Part shown: positions 1-10,088 of the stretch, one piece after another
How positions within the stretch are numbered: the stretch's first letter is position 1
Layout of the letters: the number at the start of each line of letters is the position of its first letter
DNA from: Heliocidaris tuberculata
Taxonomy: Eukaryota > Echinodermata > Echinoidea > Camarodonta > Echinometridae
NCBI GenBank assembly: GCA_025618425.1
Contig: CM046836.1
Coordinates: 20,930,494 to 20,994,493 of the forward strand
DNA: 64,000 nucleotides
Direction of reading: 5' to 3'
Notes under the pieces: model-generated
Told to the model about the DNA's origin: nothing
Seen by the model: the letters and a program-made list of their open reading frames with translations, nothing else
Database searches by the model: none
Program-made: the position numbers and the translations under genes

Positions 1-223
1 TGGGCAAAAAAGAGAAAAAATAGAGCATGCAAGTATGCTTAAAATCGCAAGCTATGAACCCTAAAAATGAAAAATCTCCCTACTGTGGGAGGGGGGATAC
101 CCCCCTCCCACACCCTCCCCCCTCGCTCGCTTCGCTCGCTCGGGCTCGGTCTCTACGCTCCCTCGCAATACCCAGCTCAGCCCCTCAAACCCCCTCCTTG
201 GAAAAAAGCTAGATCCGCCCCTG
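1..223 (-). mobile_element. TIR element (GGATCTA family), inverted partial copy
   Basis: This is the reverse complement of the element at 7343-8116 and runs off the left window edge. It ends at 223 with TAGATCCGCCCCTG, the complement of the 5' end CAGGGGCGGATCTAGC seen at 7343. It holds one 158-bp-type unit (G/C-rich hairpin around 90-120, the GCGAGCGAAGCGAGCG word around 120-150). No coding sequence is present; the short open frames here are out-of-frame readings of the repeat. Confidence 0.75.
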
Positions 224-447
224 CAACACTGGTTCAAGCATTATCATGAAATTTCTTTTCAAAGCTGACTGAAGGCTTGTGCAATAATTCTGTGAAATAA
301 TTCTGTGAAATATTACTACTGACAGGAGCTTAATTCGGAGATGGACTTGATGACAAGTCCTCCGGAGGTTGGGGAAAATGAGAGGGGGGGGGGGGAGGGA
401 TGAATGTTTAAATAACATAAGGCTTCGACCATCACCCTACTGAGGAT

Positions 448-587
448 CTGGGGAGCGTTTCATCAAGCGTTTTGTCAGCGATTTTTACCGACAAATTTGG
501 TCTAAGCCAATCAGATGCAAGGATTTCGGTAGCTTATGAGGTGTCGGTAAAAATCACTGACAAAACACTTGATGAAACGCTCCCCAG
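448..587. mobile_element. 140-bp hairpin MITE (CTGGGGAGCG ends)
   Basis: A near-perfect inverted repeat begins CTGGGGAGCGTTTCATCAAG and ends with its complement. The arms are about 50 bp. The centre holds AGCCAATCAGATGCAAGG, a CCAAT-box motif that recurs in other hairpin MITEs of this window (51145, 53065, 13967, 47779). The element is non-coding and too short to be autonomous. Confidence 0.8.
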
Positions 588-1750
588 AAGTGTTCTAGAA
601 TGAAAATTTTTACACTTCAAAGTGGTAAATCAACTCGCTTGATCCCCCCCCCCCCAAAAAAAAAAAAAAAAAAAAAAATACTGAAAGTCACAATAGACAG
701 CATTGGGGACGATTTCAGCTGCCTGTTCTAGTAGAAGAGAGAAAAGGGTAGCAATTACTCTTAGGCTTAGACTTTGAATTATCCACTTCAAAGTAGAAAC
801 GCAAAGATTTTCTATATCGTTTATAAAGAGGTGTCAATCAGGGCGACAGTTTTATTGTGCAGGGTCGTATTATATTTATGGAAGGGGCGGGGATACCCCC
901 ATCATGGGCATTTATAATTGTATATGCTAATATAATTGTTGCGTTCTGACGCTCTTAATGAAAAATATTATATTCTCGGCTCAGCCACACCTCAAAATTT
1001 TCGGCTCATTACGCCATGAGGCAGTACACATATGGAACTAGTGCATAATTTAATGGAACTCGGGACCCTCCCCCTCTCGTCCAGTTTTCTCCTATCAGTG
1101 GCGTATCTAGACCTTCACGAGAGGCAAAATATCTGAGCCGATGGTGATCCAGAAAAAAAAAGAGAAGCTTTTCCAGGCCCTAATTTGGAGGGTAGAACGT
1201 CAGCTGTTTCTTCATTTCACATTTCCGCAATTTACATTACAATCATAATTTTCATTTATTAACCTCCTCCTATTTTTTGAACCATTATAGTTTTATTAGT
1301 ATTGGCACAATATATGCATACTAGCTAGTTGTAAACGAGCGAAGCAAGCGAGAAAAAAAATGGCCTCATTCCATCTCGATTCCATCTCATTCATGCAAAA
1401 GCTAGTCTTACTTGTATAATTATGTTAAGACATATTGCAGAATATATTTAGTTACAGATGAGTTCAAATTCCCCATTGTTTGGCTTCATAATGTGCCACA
1501 ATAATTAGCAATGCTAGGCTGATCTTTTTTATGATTGGCTTAACAGCATCTACTCCATATTGTTAACAAGTTATTCCTTGATTTAAAAGTTTGGATACAA
1601 TTTACATAGAAATGATTGATTCACAGTGACTGAAAATAAGTGAACGTTTTGTTGTGGTGATCTGTCAGGGGTGGTGGGGGGGGGGGGGAGACAAGTTGCC
1701 CTACTTGCCACCTATCAAAAACGCTATAGTGGCCCCGATTATTATGGAGG
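588..1750. other. Intergenic, no gene recognised
   Basis: AT-rich DNA with a C run followed by an A run (645-679), a CAGTGGCGTATCTAG-type repeat end near 1097, a GCGAGCGAAGCAAGCGAG word near 1337 and a G run at 1676-1689. No open frame resembles a protein family. Confidence 0.6.
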
Positions 1751-2235
1751 TGTGTTAATAGGCCTACACATTAATGCTTGCCATTACATTTTTCACCTGC
1801 CAGTCACCCTCCATACCATCTCCATCCACACCACCTGTTCATTATACATTTCATCCCATTGTCATGTTCCCTGCATATATGTGCAGTCACTGTTGTATGT
1901 ATGTGCAGTGTATATACTCATTGTGCATTGTATTCAAGTTAGACACACTGCGTGTGTCATGGTCATTGCTAAACACATTATATAATGTTATCACTTTCTT
2001 AGTTAGCTACACACACCCCTGATGTTCATCTTTGTTCACCCCTAGCCCTCTCATAACTTTTATTTCTGATTGGTCAGTTATTTAGTTGAGACTTTTATGA
2101 TTGGTCAATGTGATTCTGAATATTTATTTTTGTGTAGAAACAAGGAAAGAATAAAGTGGAACAAGTTCCATGTGCTTTTATGCCAGTTGTAACCCAAATC
2201 TTGAGAGTGCTGTATCTATTTTATTTCACTGACAC
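1751..2235 (+). mobile_element. Possible solo LTR or promoter-like repeat
   Basis: The stretch has LTR-like elements in order: two CCAAT-type words (GATTGGTCAGTTATT, GATTGGTCAATGTG at about 2067-2115), an AT-rich segment, and a polyadenylation signal AATAAA at about 2150 followed by a GT-rich tract. It starts TGTTAATAGG and could end at ACA near 2234, but no clean target duplication is visible. No gag/pol is nearby. It could equally be unrelated unique DNA. Confidence 0.25.
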
Positions 2236-2249
2236 CTGTGTAGTGATTC

Positions 2250-2944
2250 CTATACGCCCTGGGTTCTTAATTATTTTGTTACGAGGGCCATATTCTTGAA
2301 ATTACGTCGCGAGCCACAGAGTATTATATATACATACAAAGACGCATGGGACTCACGACTCTTGCCCGAATACATTGTGTATTAGCTTTCAGGTTTTTTT
2401 TTTTTTGGTTTTTTTTTGGTTATTGTTATTATCATTATCATTCAGCGAGCGAGCGAAGCTTGCGAGCAAAAAAATTGACACTTTAGAAATGTGAAAATGT
2501 AATTTCGTCGTCAAAATGTAATAATTTAGATTAGATATAAAAAATTACAAAGAGACCATTTCACTGCCCAAAAATGAAATGGTGGGTGCCCGAATGCAGG
2601 AAAATTTTTGATATTCTCGGGGGAGAGGGCTCCAGGCCCCATCCCCCCGCCACAGACGTTAATGCATACCCGAATGGCTGATCTAAGGACGGTTAAACGA
2701 TTTCAGAATACACCCTCCTTATTTTTTCTTTGTTTGATTAAAAAAAACACCAAACTATAATAATATGTGGTAGGGCAGGGAACAGATAAATATGATACGC
2801 TATTTGCGAGCGAGCAAAAAAAATTTATACTTTTATTCTTACCAATTTTTCTTCTTACTCAGATATTTTTGGCGGGCCGCATGAAATCGTTTCGCGGGCC
2901 ACAAGTGGCCCGTGGGCCGCACTTTAAGAACAGGGGCTATACGC
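2250..2944. mobile_element. hAT-like non-autonomous transposon with 8-bp TSD
   Basis: The element body is 2258-2936, flanked on both sides by a perfect 8-bp direct repeat CTATACGC (2250-2257 and 2937-2944). The ends are imperfect inverted repeats, CCTGGGTTCTTAA and TTAAGAACAGGGG. The subterminal region is rich in GGGCCGC and GGCCCG words, as is typical of hAT elements. An 8-bp duplication is the hallmark of hAT transposition. No transposase is encoded in the 679 bp, so it would have to be mobilised in trans. Confidence 0.8.
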
Positions 2945-3149
2945 CATCATACTTTTATACCGCGTTTACACATTGATCTGGCTCTCGGGTTCGACACGAG
3001 AGTCGTGTCGAACCCGCCTCAAGCTCCCACGGGAGGACAACTGTGATCGCGTTTATGTATTGAATTGAGTTCGACCCGGCTTGCGGATCACAGACGCGGG
3101 AATGGAATAACGTCACAAACGTGGTTAATTGGCAAGCCTTACCAAACTG

Positions 3150-4980
3150 TTTTACTTTTCTTTTGTTTGTTTTTCTCTTACAATTTCTTTGTTTTTTCCT
3201 TCTTTCATCTTCTCTCTTCTATTTTTGTTTATGTATTTCTTTTTTTCCTCTTATAATTCCTAATGAATTTCTTTGTTTTCTTTCTTTCGTTTTCTCACTT
3301 CTGTTTTGCCTATGTATCTCTTTGTTTCCTCTTAATTCCTAATTAATTTCTTTGTTTTTTCCTTTCATCGTCTCGCTTCCATATTTCTTATGTATTTCTT
3401 TGTATAATCTTAATTCTTGATGAATTTCTTTGTTTTTCCTTCTTTCATCTTCTCTCTTCTATTTTTGTTAATGTATTTCTTTGTTTCCTTTTAACTTTTA
3501 ATGGATTTCTTTGTTTTTCCTTCATCTTATTTCTTCTATTTTTGTTTATGTATTTCTTTATTTCCTCTTAATTTTAAATGAATTTCTTTGTTTTTCCTTC
3601 ATCTACTTTCTTCTATTTTTGTTCATGTATTTCTTTGTTTCCTCTTATAATTTATAATTTTTTTTCCCTTGTTTCGTTTTCTCACTTCTGTTTTTTGCTT
3701 ATGTATCTCTTTTTTTCCTCTTCATGTCAATAAGTTTCGCGCAATTTGTTGCATCTGCGCGTAGCCTGAATGTCATCAGAATGACACGTGCGCGCCACTG
3801 ATCTCTGTAGAGATCAGTGGTGCGCGCGCACAGAATCAGTCTAAAAACACAAAATATTTCATAACTAATTCATAAAAAGGCCAGAATTCTACAAAACCAG
3901 TAGAAGTCAAAATAAGAAAGGTCAAACCTAGAACTCTTACTCTTTTAAGAAACCTTTTAACTGGTTAATTCCCACCATTAACAGCACTGCTAACCAATTA
4001 ACAAAATTACCTTGTCACTGCGAGTCGATTACTTTCCCCATAGAAACACGTGTAATTTGGGTGTTCTAAGTTTTTGTGAGGCAACATAAAAAGGCCGTTT
4101 TCAAACAAAATTGGCCAGAATTCTACATATGAGATGATTACATTTTTATGTTCAGCAGCTTCTTTGTTTCTTCAATATTCATATTCCTTTTAACTGAATT
4201 AAATTGTTAAAAAGCGAAAAAGATATAAGTATTTCTAAAAGTTGAAATTTACGTTTTTCATGATTAATGTACAGGGTTCTATGGGGGAAACGCAGAGGGA
4301 AAGTGATACGCGCGCGCGCATGGTTGAGAATGCAACACACTTTTTGGTATGAATTCTTAATGAATTTCTTTGTTTTTCCTTCTTTCATCTTCTCGCTTCT
4401 TCTTTTGTTAATGTATTTCTTTGTTTCCTCTAATAATTCCTAATGAATTTCTTTGTTTTTTCCTTCTTACATCATCTCACTTCTGTATTTCTTATGTATT
4501 TCTTTGTTTAATCTTAATTCTTGATGAATTTCTTAATTGTTTTTCCTTCTTTCATCTTCTCTCTTCTTTTGTTAATGTATTTCTTTGTTTCCTTTTAATT
4601 TTTAATGAATTTCTTTGTTTTTCCTTCATCTTCTTTCTTCTATTGTTTTGTATTTCTTTGTTTCCTCTTATAATTTATGATTTTTTTTCCTCTTGTTTCG
4701 TTTTCTCACTTCTTTTTTTTTTTTGCTTATTGTATCTCTTTTTTTCCTCTTAATTCTTAATGAATTTCTTTGTTTGTCCTTCTTTCATCTTCTCTCTTCT
4801 GGTTTTGTTTATGTATTTCTTTGTTTCCTCTTATGATTCCTAATGAATTTCTTTGTTTTTTCCTTCTTTCATCGTCTCGCTTCTATATTTCTTATGTATT
4901 TTTTTGTTTAATCTTAATTCTTAATGAATTTTATTGTTTTTCATTCTCTCTTCTTCCTTTCTTATGTTTTTCTTCTTTTC
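3150..4980 (+). repeat. T-rich tandem satellite, interrupted
   Basis: Imperfect units of roughly 60-80 bp contain words such as AATGAATTTCTTTG, TTTTTCCTTCTTTCATCTTC and TATTTCTTTGTTTCCTCTT. The array is broken at about 3722-4349 by unrelated sequence. Phenylalanine-rich open frames across it are low-complexity artefacts of the repeat. Confidence 0.8.
3722..4349. mobile_element. Probable nested insertion in the satellite
   Basis: About 630 bp of unrelated DNA separates satellite units reading CCTCTT and AATTCTTAATG. It carries a hairpin (GCGCCACTGATCTCTG, then CAGAGATCAGTGGTGCGC, about 3792-3832) and a GC-rich CGCGCGCGC word near 4310. The target duplication could not be defined, so the exact ends are approximate. 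Confidence 0.45.
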
Positions 4981-5228
4981 TTTTTGTTTTCCCTTTCATA
5001 AATTGCCGTGTTCGACACGGCTTTCTGTTTATACATCAAAATTCAAAAAACTTGCCGGGTCTGATAGACTCTCGGATCGAAAACCTACTATTCTGGCGGA
5101 GCTAAAAATGCGTGTTCGACCCGAGTCTCGGATCACACTGATCGCGTTTATACATCATAAAATTGCCATGTTCGACACGACTCTCGTGTCGAACCCCAGA
5201 GTAGCATCAATGTGTAAACGCGGTATTA

Positions 5229-5691
5229 CTGTAGCCACCCTACATCTAGATCTGTTAGCAGCGGTTATGTAACATAGTTACATCTAGTAGCAGCGGCTAT
5301 TTGGATTGCTACACATGCCTGCATAATAAGCCCAGAGGACTGTACATTCTTCTTGTGCATCGTAAGGGATAGTATAGGAGTATAGGCTTGTACTGGACCT
5401 AACTTTTACTTAATCGAGTTTTTTGCTATCGAGGTTATTAATTTACGTAACTTCTGCTCAATGAAGCGGTTTGGTTGATTGATCCAGTATAAAAGGTTAG
5501 TATAGGCTTATCCTTCAAAGAAGAAAACAGGACTAGATCTAGCCCTCTCTATTGGAGCTCCCTGCATGTATCAGCCTTATGAGCTTCAACTCCGAGTCTA
5601 AGACGAGGCCTATAACATTATCCCGGTAAATAGGTAGGTTTCTCCATTTTGTTTGTATTTATTAGAATATGAAATGTTTTCGAATAGAATC
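5229..5691. other. Intergenic, nothing recognised
   Basis: Mixed-composition DNA between two transposons. It has a short direct repeat of ACATCTAG near 5241-5286 and no supported gene. Confidence 0.5.
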
Positions 5692-5917
5692 TAGACCTGT
5701 TCACAAAGTTATTCAAATTTACGGATATTTCTTTCGTGGGGGACCTGTAGTAACGAGGTTTTCAATAATGATGAATGAACTACAGTACTTGGAATCCAGT
5801 TTGCATATATTACTTGTTGCTATGTCTGACAAGCCTCTGACAAGTTTTCAGGTTGTCGAGAACAAGCTTTGTTTCAAAAGTATGCATAAAATTTGAATAT
5901 ACTTGTGAACAGGTCTA
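5692..5917. mobile_element. MITE with TAGACCTGTTCACAA inverted ends
   Basis: The 5' end TAGACCTGTTCACAA and 3' end TTGTGAACAGGTCTA are inverted repeats that continue into ATTCAAATTT / AAATTTGAAT. The terminal TA may be the target duplication of a Tc1/mariner-type element. The 75-codon open frame within it has no recognisable family. Confidence 0.65.
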
Positions 5918-6570
5918 TAATGGTAAATCTTACCAAGGAGCTTTGAAGAACTGGGGTCACAAGTAGCTCATTCCCTTTGAACCATGTTCGATGCCGCCAG
6001 GAAAAAATATGTCAGGCATGTGCTTGACTGGATCTTCCTTGTATATAGATAAGAAGACAAAAGATTCCTGCCTGGCTAGGCTGTAACCTTACGGGCCATT
6101 TTCAAAGGGAAAAATGCTTTTGTAATGATAATTACTTTTCGCTTTCACTATATATGAGCAGTTCACAGTGTTTACCTTTACTGGAGGCAAGCGAAAAGAA
6201 ATGGTGCAAAATTTCCTAAAATTTGAATCAAAATTACTCGACTTTGATGTGTCTGGACACTATTCTGACATATAACATCATAAATAACTGTACTTGAACA
6301 ATTGCATTTTTGATTTTCATTTGTCGGAAGTAATCGGAAGAGTGTCAAATTGCGAATATTAGGATTGTCAAATTTGCCCCTTTTCAATTTGTTTATTGTT
6401 TATTGAAATAAAAAGTGAAAAATTCCCGATATTAAATTTTTGACAAAAATCACTACTCTGCTTTCCCCATGAAGTTGGCGGCACCGAACATCGTACATCA
6501 AAGGCAACAGCGCACCTGTAGATTATTTTTTATGCGTCCTTAGAAAGGGGCAGCTGCTTGAATTAATTTG
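5918..6570. other. Intergenic, nothing recognised
   Basis: AT-rich sequence. Only short open frames are present, none resembling a known family. Confidence 0.5.
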
Positions 6571-6703
6571 TTGCCAGTTGTGACTAAACGCAACTCAAAA
6601 AATTAAACGCAAGTCCAAAATACGCGATCCTGATTGGTTGAAAATCAAGTTTCGTTTAATTTTTTGAGTGGCGTTTAATCGCAACTTTTTATGCAAGAGG
6701 GCC
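6571..6703. mobile_element. Hairpin MITE, degraded left end
   Basis: Arms reading AACTCAAAAAATTAAACG and its complement flank the core GATCCTGATTGGTTGAAAA, an inverted CCAAT box. The right end reads TGCAAGAGGGCCC, like other GGGCCC-type hairpin elements here; the left end is eroded. Confidence 0.6.
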
Positions 6704-7342
6704 CAGCTCCTCAAAGCTCCTTAGACTTACCGATAAGGAAAGACTTCATTTCGTACCCCTAGGCCCTAACCCGACTAGTACATGTAGCTATTATCTTTTA
6801 CCAACCAATGTTTTCCTTTCTTTATATGTAAATATCATTGTATAAAGATGTTGGCCTGTTGCACTAAAATGTTGTTGGTGGTAATAAATGAATGAAATAA
6901 AATCAACCCTATCCTTGGACCCTAGGATTCTGTTATCTCTAGACCCTAAGCCCAATTCCTGCAACGATCAGCCTTTCTGGAAGACAAAATATCAATTCTG
7001 GACCTGAACAAAGAAGCTATCGTAAATACATAGAAGAGGCAAGCAATGATATACAATCCGGTCGTTTTTAACAATGGGGTAACCTCGCTAGTCATAAGGA
7101 CCGCTATTCATAACGCGTGTTAAATGAATAGCGGTTTTCTATGAATAGCGGTCCTCAGCGAGTGGACCCCTTATTTAACGGTCACGCGGTTCTTGTCTGA
7201 ACTGAACTGGACCTGCGGGGGGGGGGGGGGGGGTATTTACGAGATCATGTTAACTTTTATGTTGACTTGTATGTTCTAAGGATTGCCCTTAACTTACCTC
7301 TGAAACGTTATGCTGAAAATAAATGGTATCCATAATGATATG
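6704..7342. other. Intergenic with LINE-like tail and short hairpin repeat
   Basis: The segment near 6820-6900 ends in AATAAATGAATGAAATAAAA, like the 3' tail of a non-LTR element on the + strand. Around 7078-7170, words such as AGGACCGCTATTCATAA and its complement form a hairpin family seen again at 44968-45236. A G run is at 7217-7233. Confidence 0.5.
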
Positions 7343-8116
7343 CAGGGGCGGATCTAGCTTTTTTCCAAGGAGGGGGTTTGAGGGGCTGAGCTGGGTATTG
7401 CGAGGGAGCGTAGAGACCGAGCCCGAGCGAGCGAAGCGAGCGAGGGGGGAGGGTGTGGGAGGGGGGTATCCCCCCTCCCACAGTAGGGAGATTTTTCATT
7501 TTTAGGGTTGCTAGCTTGCGATTTTAAGCATACTTGCGTGCTCTATTTTTTCTCTTTTTTGCCCAAATAAATGTTTACTTGGAAGCGAGCAAAGCGAGCG
7601 AGGGGGGAGGGTGTGGGAGGGGGGTATCCCCCCTCCCACAGTAGGGAGATTTTTCATTTTTAGGGTTGATAGCTTGCGATTTTAAGCATACTTGCATGCT
7701 CTATTTTTTCCCTTTTTTGCCCAAATAAATGTTTACTTGGAAGCGAGCGAAGCGAGCGAGGGGGGAGGGTGTGGGAGGGGGGTATCCCCCCTCCCACAGT
7801 AGGGAGATTTTTCATTTTTAGGGTTGATAGCTTGCGATTTTAAGCATACTTGCATGCTCTATTTTTTCTCTTTTTTGCCCAAATAAATGTTTACTTGGAA
7901 GCGAGCGAAGCGAGCGAGGGGGGAGGGTGTGGGAGGGGGGTATCCCCCCTCCTACAGTAGGGAGATTTTTCATTTTTAGGGTTGCTAGCTTGCGATTTTA
8001 AGCATACTTGCATGCTCTATTTTTTCTCTTTTTTGCCCAAATAAATGTTTACTTGGCAGCCCAAGGGGGGGGGGTTTAAACCCCCTAAACCCCCCCCCCC
8101 CGTAGATCCGCCACTG
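7343..8116 (+). mobile_element. TIR element (GGATCTA family) with 158-bp tandem array
   Basis: The element opens CAGGGGCGGATCTAGC and closes CGTAGATCCGCCACTG, an inverted pair. Inside, a 158-bp unit is repeated about four times: the word GCCCAAATAAATGTTTACTTGG recurs at 7561, 7719, 7877 and 8035, exactly 158 bp apart. Each unit holds a G-rich/C-rich hairpin and a GCGAGCGAAGCGAGCGAG word. Two other family members lie at 1-223 (single unit, inverted) and 48686-48897 (no complete unit), so the array is a local expansion. No protein is encoded. Confidence 0.8.
7404..8060 (+). repeat. 158-bp tandem repeat, about 4 copies
   Basis: Adjacent units are almost identical; differences are single bases such as GATAGC/GCTAGC and CATGCTC/CGTGCTC. 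High identity implies recent expansion or homogenisation. There are no unique spacers, so this is not a CRISPR array. Confidence 0.85.
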
Positions 8117-8764
8117 TTGCCCTCACTAGAATCGTATTGCCCTCGTCTTCGACTCAGGCAATACAATTCTAGTGGGGGTAATAAATGTTGTATCCTCCTC
8201 AAGGCCAGTCAATATTATTGTTTATACCCAGGGTAGACTGATCTGCATTAGTACTGCTCTCCCTGTCTATATGAGTCTGGAACAATCTCCATTTTATGAT
8301 GTAGAAACAAGAAAGAATTCAGATTGCAATCAGTATCAAGTTTACCCTCCAAAACTGTTCGTCCCAATCAGAAAAAGGGGGAAAAAGGGATAGAACTTAT
8401 ACTCGTGATCATAAATTTGCTTCCATCAATCTGGTAATGGCGTAAATTTGCCAGTTTGATATCCAGAATGTACATTTTCATGCCATATTTTTAAAACCGA
8501 ATTTGTAGAGTTTGGAACTATTATTGCCAATTTTTCGAAAATAGCAGGAAATACAATGGCTCATATTTTTTGTAACTATATTTAGTGTGTCTGGTTTTCG
8601 AGCTCCATGGTTCCCCTATATACTCTACCTGAAAATGAGTAGGTACTTTCATTAGAAATAAACTTCTGTGGCATTTTTTTATCCATTATTAATGTATTCA
8701 AAGACTCATGGACTTTGTGATAATAATTTCTTTAAGATATTGTTATGTTTCTCGCAACTTACAG
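8117..8764. other. Sequence upstream of the orphan NRF exon
   Basis: Near 8124-8175, ATTGCCCTCGTCTTCG and its flanks form a hairpin with arms ACTAGAATCGTATTGCC / GGCAATACAATTCTAGT. I found no further NRF-like exon here. If the exon at 8765 belongs to a working gene, its preceding exon must lie outside the window or further upstream in a form I could not recognise. Confidence 0.5.
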
Positions 8765-8870
8765 ATTTACACAACGTGAGTTGGATCGAAATAATTAATA
8801 TGACTGGCTCAGGAGTGCATTGCACAGAGAAACCCAACACGGATTTCAGTGGTGGCTTTATAGGAACTTC
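8765..8870 (+). pseudogene. Orphan NRF-6-like exon (paralogue of exon 4)
   Basis: The exon follows a CTTACAG acceptor and is followed by a GTAAGTG donor. It reads DLHNVSWIEIINM through SGVHCTEKPNTDFSGGFIGT. Compared with exon 4 of the main gene (43915-44020) it has the same length (106 nt), the same phases (1 in, 2 out) and about 21 of 36 identical residues, including the cysteine-containing CTEKPNTDF core. It encodes the end of the extracellular NRF domain just before the first membrane segment. The reading frame is intact and the splice sites are good, so it may be a live exon of an upstream tandem paralogue, but no partner exon was found within 26 kb downstream. It is listed as a pseudogene fragment because it is isolated; a real gene with huge introns remains possible. 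Confidence 0.75.
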
Positions 8871-9180
8871 GTAAGTGAAAAGAAATAATGGCAATAACCA
8901 TTGTCCATACATTGTAAATGTATCCGTCTAATATAATCTGCGCCCTTGTGATTCAGTTTTACTCTTTGACTACCTTTGAAATTGCCGTGTTTGACATGAT
9001 CCTATTAAACTATATTGTTCTTTTTTTAAATCAAATAATGTCATTTTTATCATTTTCATTAGTGAAACTCTACATTATTGGTATAATGATTCCTTATTAT
9101 CATTATCATTCATTGCTATGTTATTATTATGATTATTATGGTTATTATGATGATTATTATTATCATTATTGTTATTATTT
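8871..9180. other. Non-coding, TTA-rich
   Basis: AT-rich DNA grading into imperfect TTATTATTATGATTATTA repeats at about 9095-9180. No homologue of the next NRF exon (hydrophobic segment) could be recognised. Confidence 0.5.
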
Positions 9181-9181
9181 C

Positions 9182-9638
9182 AATCATTTGATTTGATTTG
9201 ATTTGATTTAGTTATTTATCTTTCTGATCCTTTTTTTTTCTTCAAACATATTTTACAAACTGAATTACAACATAAACAAATATTAATACATTATCAAATA
9301 GAGTAATTGCATTGTATAATTAACGTAAATGAATCATAAAGAAGGATTGTCACATAAGCAAAGCTTGATGGAGTGACAATCCTATAAAAAAATTGGAAAT
9401 GCTAAAGAAAGGGGGATATTAAAAAAAGAAAAGGAAAAAAAAAAAGAAAGAAAAAAGAATTTTCGTTGTATTCAAAGTAATAGAAGTCAATTAAGGATGG
9501 GAATGAGATGAGATGTATGGAGAAAGAAAACATAAATAGAAGAGGATGGTAAGTAGAAAAGTGGACTGTGTTGAAGAGATATTAGGGAAGAGTTAGGCAT
9601 AGGAAAGAAATGAAAAGTAGGAAGCGTAGGGAGTGCAA

Positions 9639-9670
<32 letters not shown>

Positions 9671-10088
9671 AAGGGGAGGATGAAGAAAGAAAGAGGGAGA
9701 AAGAGGAGAAAAGAAGATGTAATATGTCATTTACGCCCAGAGTCATCATACTGTTTGATGAGGTACTTTTTGGCGGCTGCCTTGAAAGAATAGAGAGTAG
9801 TGTGTGACTTGACTGCATCTGGTAGTGAATTCCATATATCGGGACCGGTATATGTCTAATAGATTTGTGTGCTAACAAAGTTTTAGGATTATTCAAGTGG
9901 TAATTTTTAGCGTTACGGGTTGGGTATGAGTGAATACTTCTGTTAAGCATAAACATATCGCTAAGTGGAGATGGAACTTGATGTATAGAGACTTTAAACA
10001 TAAGTAGGGCTATTTGGAGTGTATTTATGTCAGAGACTTTAAGGGTGTTGAGTTTATGGAATAACGGGTCGGAGTTCGCTCTATAGAT
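9182..10088 (-). mobile_element. 5'-truncated LINE, 3' end
   Basis: On the minus strand this runs from a reverse-transcriptase C-terminal coding remnant (about 10085 to 9727) through a 3' UTR with a GA/CT microsatellite (9640-9663) to a (TCAAA)n-type tail at about 9186-9212. The order protein end, UTR, short tandem tail is that of a 5'-truncated non-LTR retrotransposon. Confidence 0.7.
9727..10085 (-). pseudogene. LINE reverse transcriptase C-terminal remnant
   Basis: The minus strand reads LFHKLNTLKVSDINTLQIA, then HSYPTRNAKNYHL, then KTLLAHKSIRH. After a frame change it continues TGPDIWNSLPDAVKSH, then after another SFKAAAKKYLIKQY and a stop at 9729-9727. This order (LF.K.NIL, HSY.TR, SIR..GP.IWNSLP, SFK..LKKYL) is the conserved C-terminal tail of jockey/CR1-type pol proteins. 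At least two frameshifts make it inactive. The catalytic reverse transcriptase core and endonuclease are absent. Confidence 0.75.

Larger units (their letters stand above)
2955..5228. mobile_element. PIF/Harbinger-like MITE, 2.27 kb, with internal satellite
   Basis: Inverted ends are TACCGCGTTTACACATTGAT at 2958 and the complement ending at 5225, with further homology into a GTTCGACACGAGAGTCGTGT palindrome beside each end. The element is bounded by TTA direct repeats (2955-2957 and 5226-5228), the 3-bp target site used by PIF/Harbinger elements. Most of the interior is a T-rich tandem repeat (3150-3722 and 4350-4980). No transposase is seen. The long F-rich open frames here are readings of the satellite. 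Confidence 0.7.

Noticed and set aside
4421..5105. Phenylalanine-rich open frames of about 110 codons
   Set aside because: They follow the T-rich satellite and have no domain or conserved composition beyond the repeat.
7404..8060. 158-bp direct repeats as a CRISPR array
   Set aside because: Units are contiguous and nearly identical with no unique spacers, in a eukaryotic context.
9582..10001. 139-codon minus-strand frame as one intact protein
   Set aside because: Only its first part matches the LINE C-terminus; after a frameshift it reads the GA/CT microsatellite (Leu/Ser run).
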